In this document: positions 61,440 to 64,000 of the stretch, one piece after another
Layout: each line of letters starts with the position of its first letter
How positions within the stretch are numbered: position 1 is the stretch's first letter
Source: an uncultured Cohaesibacter sp.
Lineage (GTDB): Bacteria; Pseudomonadota; Alphaproteobacteria; Rhizobiales; Cohaesibacteraceae
Reading direction: 5' to 3'
Length of the DNA stretch: 64,000 nucleotides
NCBI RefSeq assembly: GCF_963664735.1
Contig: NZ_OY761553.1
Coordinates: forward strand, 2,433,303 to 2,497,302
Notes under the pieces: generated by a model
Told to the model about the DNA's origin: nothing
Databases searched by the model: none
What the model saw: the letters and a program-made list of their open reading frames with translations, nothing else
Translations under genes and position numbers: made by a program

Positions 61440-62294
61440 ATGACGCAAGTTGATCTGGCCGCGCTTCAAAGCTCCATCGAAGAAGGCTTCGAGGCACGAG
61501 ATTCCATCAATAGCAGCACGACCGGCGACATCAGAGACGCAGTCGAAAAAGCTCTTACTCTTCTGGACAACGGCTATGTGCGCGTTGCCGAAAAGGCCGC
61601 TGACGGCAACTGGGTCGTCAACCAGTGGCTCAAAAAGGCTGTGTTGCTGTCATTCCGTCTCAATGCCATGGAAGTCATCAAGGGTGGTCCGGGTGATGCG
61701 ACATGGTGGGACAAGGTGCCTTCCAAATTTGACGGCTGGGGCGGTATCGATTTTGAAAATGCCGGCTTCCGTGCCGTTCCAAACTGCACCGTGCGCCGTT
61801 CCGCCTTCATAGGCAAAGGCGTTGTACTCATGCCATCGTTCGTAAACTTGGGCGCTTATGTTGACGAAGGCACCATGATTGACACTTGGGCAACCGTCGG
61901 GTCTTGCGCCCAGATCGGCAAGCATGTGCATCTGTCTGGCGGCGCTGGCATCGGCGGTGTGCTGGAGCCATTGCAGGCAGGTCCGGTGATCATTGAAGAC
62001 AATTGCTTTATTGGCGCCCGTGCTGAAGTTGCCGAAGGCGTTATTGTTCGTGAGGGATCGGTTCTTTCCATGGGTGTCTATCTTGGTGCATCAACCAAGA
62101 TTGTTGACCGCAGCACCGGCGAAATCTTCATGGGCGAAGTTCCGCCTTATTCCGTGGTTGTTTCCGGCACCATGCCAGGCAAGCCACTGCCAGATGGCAC
62201 CCCGGGGCCGAACCTTTATTGCGCCGTGATCGTCAAGCGCGTGGACGAACGCACCCGTTCCAAAACCTCGATCAACGATCTGCTGCGCGACTGA
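61440..62294 (+). CDS. dapD: Tetrahydrodipicolinate N-succinyltransferase
   Basis: A 284-residue left-handed beta-helix acyltransferase. The N-terminal helical domain (about 1-95) is followed by hexapeptide repeats, including [53 protein letters not shown] and [38 protein letters not shown]. It succinylates tetrahydrodipicolinate in lysine and meso-diaminopimelate synthesis, as a trimer in the cytoplasm. The ATG has only a weak ribosome site (GAAAGCAAG), but the length and first residues match the family. Confidence 0.95.
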   Translation: MTQVDLAALQSSIEEGFEARDSINSSTTGDIRDAVEKALTLLDNGYVRVAEKAADGNWVVNQWLKKAVLLSFRLNAMEVIKGGPGDATWWDKVPSKFDGWGGIDFENAGFRAVPNCTVRRSAFIGKGVVLMPSFVNLGAYVDEGTMIDTWATVGSCAQIGKHVHLSGGAGIGGVLEPLQAGPVIIEDNCFIGARAEVAEGVIVREGSVLSMGVYLGASTKIVDRSTGEIFMGEVPPYSVVVSGTMPGKPLPDGTPGPNLYCAVIVKRVDERTRSKTSINDLLRD

Positions 62295-62327
62295 TATCGT
62301 TCAGCCCTTCGCCAAGACATGTTATTG

Positions 62328-62361
62328 GTCCAGCCCCATTTTTCGGGGCGGGACTTTTTTT
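62328..62361 (+). terminator. Terminator of dapD
   Basis: A stem GTCC-n-GCCCC/GGGGC-n-GGAC with one mismatch and a 7-nt loop, followed by a run of seven Ts. Confidence 0.85.
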
Positions 62362-62371
62362 ATTTTCCTCC

Positions 62372-62400
62372 TTGACCTAGAGTGCACTCTAGCAATTAGC
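62372..62400 (+). promoter_or_regulatory. MerR-type promoter/operator
   Basis: TTGACC (62372-62377) and TTAGCC about 19 bp downstream flank the perfect 16-bp palindrome CTAGAGTGCACTCTAG (62377-62392). The overlong spacer with a dyad between -35 and -10 is the standard arrangement for MerR regulators, so the merR-like gene likely controls its own operon. Confidence 0.8.
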
Positions 62401-62429
62401 CTCCGTCTCTATCGAAACAGGAGCGTTTC

Positions 62430-62849
62430 TTGAAGATTGGCAATCTATCACAACTCACCGGCTTGTCCGTCCACACCATCCGCTATTACGAGAAGATAGG
62501 CCTGTTGCCCGATGCCTCTCGCGATGCTGGCGGGCGGCGACAATATGGCATGGAAATCGCCAACTGGCTGACCTTCCTCAAGCATCTCAAAGCAACCGGA
62601 ATGGGTATTTCCAACATGGTTCGCTATGCCCAACTGCGCGCAGAAGGGCCGCAAACTGCCAGTGATCGAAAGCAGATGCTGGAAGAGCAACACAAGACGG
62701 TGCTCCAACAGATCAAGGATCTGCAAGCGACACTTCCTGTTCTCGAACAAAAAATCGAATTCTACAAAGACATGGAAAAGGCCCATGTCATGGAGGCAGA
62801 TAATGAACGAGACACAAGCACAATCCCCCGCATCCGAACAGCAAAATAG
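62430..62849 (+). CDS. MerR-family regulator
   Basis: A 139-residue protein. The winged helix is at about residues 1-70 (KIGNLSQLTGLSVHTIRYYEKIGLLPD, then RRQYGMEIANWLTFLKHLKATGMGISNMVRYAQLR). A long dimer helix (about 80-118) follows and the tail is short. No metal-binding cysteines are visible, so the signal is probably not a metal. It starts with TTG at 62430 behind AGGAG. A matched MerR-type operator lies in its own promoter. The following carboxymuconolactone-decarboxylase-like gene overlaps its end by 47 bp and should be its target. Confidence 0.88.
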   Translation: MKIGNLSQLTGLSVHTIRYYEKIGLLPDASRDAGGRRQYGMEIANWLTFLKHLKATGMGISNMVRYAQLRAEGPQTASDRKQMLEEQHKTVLQQIKDLQATLPVLEQKIEFYKDMEKAHVMEADNERDTSTIPRIRTAK

Positions 62850-63231
62850 CGCCCTGACAAGAGCTAGAAGCTACTGCGATGCACACCACCCCGGTCTGGA
62901 AGAGCATTTGAATGAATGGTTCGGCGACATGCTGCCAGATTTTGGGGAAAGCCTGATCGAGTGGGCTTATGGGCGACACTATTCCCGCCCCGGCCTTGAT
63001 AGCAGAACGCGCCAGCTGGCCACCGTTGCCGCTCTCACAGTGCTCGGAGGACAAACCGCGCCACAGCTCAAGATCAACATTGAGCACACACTTGCTGTCG
63101 GAGCCAGCAAACAGGAAATCGTGGAAGTCATCTGGCAGATGGCTGTCTATGGTGGACTGCCTGCCGCTATCAATGGCCTTAACGCCGCCAAGGAGGTTTT
63201 CGCAGCAACCAGCGAAGGTGTCATTTCCTGA
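62803..63231 (+). CDS. Carboxymuconolactone decarboxylase/AhpD-like protein
   Basis: A 142-residue all-helical protein of the CMD family (Pfam PF02627 type): GLDSRTRQLATVAALTVLGGQTAPQLKINIEHTLAVGASKQEIVEVIWQMAVYGGLPAAINGL. The AhpD-type CxxC is absent, so it resembles gamma-carboxymuconolactone decarboxylase-like proteins rather than a peroxidase partner. The ATG at 62803 follows TGGAGG inside the MerR gene; a longer frame from 62626 was rejected. Its real substrate is unknown, and the MerR control suggests a response to a toxic or reactive compound. Confidence 0.85.
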   Translation: MNETQAQSPASEQQNSALTRARSYCDAHHPGLEEHLNEWFGDMLPDFGESLIEWAYGRHYSRPGLDSRTRQLATVAALTVLGGQTAPQLKINIEHTLAVGASKQEIVEVIWQMAVYGGLPAAINGLNAAKEVFAATSEGVIS

Positions 63232-63352
63232 GAAAATTGAAAGAAAGCCATCTTGTCAATTGTCCCCGGCCATAAGGCGCGTTAGGGTAGTATCACATCA
63301 ATTTGAGGAGCAATTTCATTGCTCTTCAAATCTGGCTTTGGGGAGAGCTCAG

Positions 63353-63826
63353 ATGACATTCGAAGGCTTGCTGTTTGACAGTCGGGGCGAAATCGGTCGC
63401 CGGGATTTCTGGTTTGCCCATTTGTTTCTGTTTCCAATGGAGATTGGCGCGGCCTTTCTGTTTCGTGTCGACAAAAACGAGCTTTGCTCGCAGGATCCGT
63501 CAACTTTTCTGGGCAAGGCCTATTATGCCGCGCTGGTCGTCATGGCCTTTGTCTTTCTGTTCATGTGGTATTGTGTAGTCATCAAGCGGCTGAGAAAAAT
63601 CGGGCGCAGCCACAAGAGCTTCTTTGCCTATGCCATTCCAATCCTGTTAACGCTGAGCGCTCTGGCTCCCCACTTCCCGCTGTCCTGCTCCGTGGGTTTC
63701 CAGACAAGGCTGATGTTTCTTACCCCCCTGATCCCCTTCTGGCTCATCTATTTTGTTGATCTTGGAATCTTGAACCGCAAGCCTGCCACAGAAGAAGAGC
63801 CCGAGCAGCCGATCACGGCAATCTAG
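63353..63826 (+). CDS. DUF805 family membrane protein
   Basis: A 157-residue protein of the DUF805 family. It begins MTFEGLLFDSRGEIGRRDFWFAHLFL (the GRxGRxxFW start typical of DUF805) and has about four membrane helices (20-40, 60-85, 100-115 and 125-145). KRLRKIGRSHKSFFAYAIP resembles the conserved arginine-rich loop, with polar substitutions. The ATG at 63353 follows GGGGAGAG; a longer frame starting in the previous gene was rejected. Function unknown. Confidence 0.8.
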   Translation: MTFEGLLFDSRGEIGRRDFWFAHLFLFPMEIGAAFLFRVDKNELCSQDPSTFLGKAYYAALVVMAFVFLFMWYCVVIKRLRKIGRSHKSFFAYAIPILLTLSALAPHFPLSCSVGFQTRLMFLTPLIPFWLIYFVDLGILNRKPATEEEPEQPITAI

Positions 63827-63918
63827 ACCGCGCGGCATCGCAGCAAAAGCTCTGGTTTATCTTGATAAAAGCTGGTTGAAGGGCGCGGCATGCTTGACTA
63901 TGCTCTCAGCCAACTCAT

Positions 63919-63940
63919 AGCCCGGTCCAAATACCGGGCT
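63919..63940. terminator. Hairpin near the right edge
   Basis: A perfect 8-bp stem AGCCCGGT/ACCGGGCT with a 6-nt loop, followed on the plus strand by CCTCCTT. It may end the DUF805 transcript, but there is no T run. Confidence 0.4.
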
Positions 63941-64000
63941 CCTCCTTGCCATGAACAACCTCAAGAATAAAGAAAGCGCTTTGCGACATGACCAAAGTTC

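Noticed and set aside
1..64000. CRISPR array, prophage or integrative element
   Set aside because: No regularly spaced repeats, no phage structural genes and no integrase or att-like duplication were seen; the tRNA-Gly has no integrase next to it.

Overview
The window looks like part of an alphaproteobacterial chromosome, most likely a marine member of the Hyphomicrobiales (Rhizobiales); Cohaesibacter-like is my best guess. The reasons are: a SAM-II riboswitch in front of metZ, the long double-length Dcd form, the phoR-pstSCAB-phoU-phoB order, many TRAP and ABC uptake systems, and base composition near half GC by eye. Genus assignment is inference only. No prophage, CRISPR array, intact insertion sequence or rRNA operon was seen.

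1-9.4 kb: sugar catabolism. The start of kduI leaves the left edge, followed by a tiny 44-residue ORF flanked by RNA hairpins. A LacI-type repressor is divergent from an ABC sugar importer (binding protein, two permeases, ATPase) and a GH3 glycosidase, with a perfect 16-bp operator in between. The first permease is about one third shorter than its family and seems to lack an internal block of helices.

9.4-17.5 kb: a GntR-controlled sugar-acid island. A D-2-hydroxyacid dehydrogenase and an FCD-type GntR regulator are divergent from a TRAP transporter (P, Q, M), an L-idonate 5-dehydrogenase-like enzyme, an enolase-superfamily dehydratase and a gluconate 5-dehydrogenase-like SDR. An IS256-family transposase scrap lies just beyond.

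18-32.3 kb: a metal/cofactor transport island, the most interesting part. Two half-ABC transporters of the YbtP/YbtQ-IrtA/IrtB type, a TetR regulator, a single-domain TrmO/TsaA-like protein and a complete nickel/peptide-type ABC importer with a fused double ATPase read rightward. Converging on them is a cobalamin-riboswitch-controlled operon of a DUF1636 protein plus a BtuFCD/FecBCD-type importer, ending in the C-terminal scrap of a second TsaA-like gene.

32.5-48.9 kb: mixed housekeeping and accessory genes. These are TetR-emrAB multidrug efflux, a glycine tRNA, a NavBac-type sodium channel, a GST, a GNAT-like acyltransferase, YigZ, Dcd, a pair of paralogous exported cysteine-containing proteins of unknown function, metZ under a SAM-II riboswitch, a thioesterase, a periplasmic rhodanese/YeeE-YedE/small-protein sulfur operon, a VOC protein and a CDP-alcohol phosphatidyltransferase.

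49-64 kb: apaG, then the complete phosphate regulon (phoR, Pho-box, pstS, pstC, pstA, pstB, phoU, phoB), an L,D-transpeptidase, an AT-rich gap, an orphan PAS protein, dapD, a MerR regulator overlapping a carboxymuconolactone-decarboxylase-like gene, and a DUF805 membrane protein.
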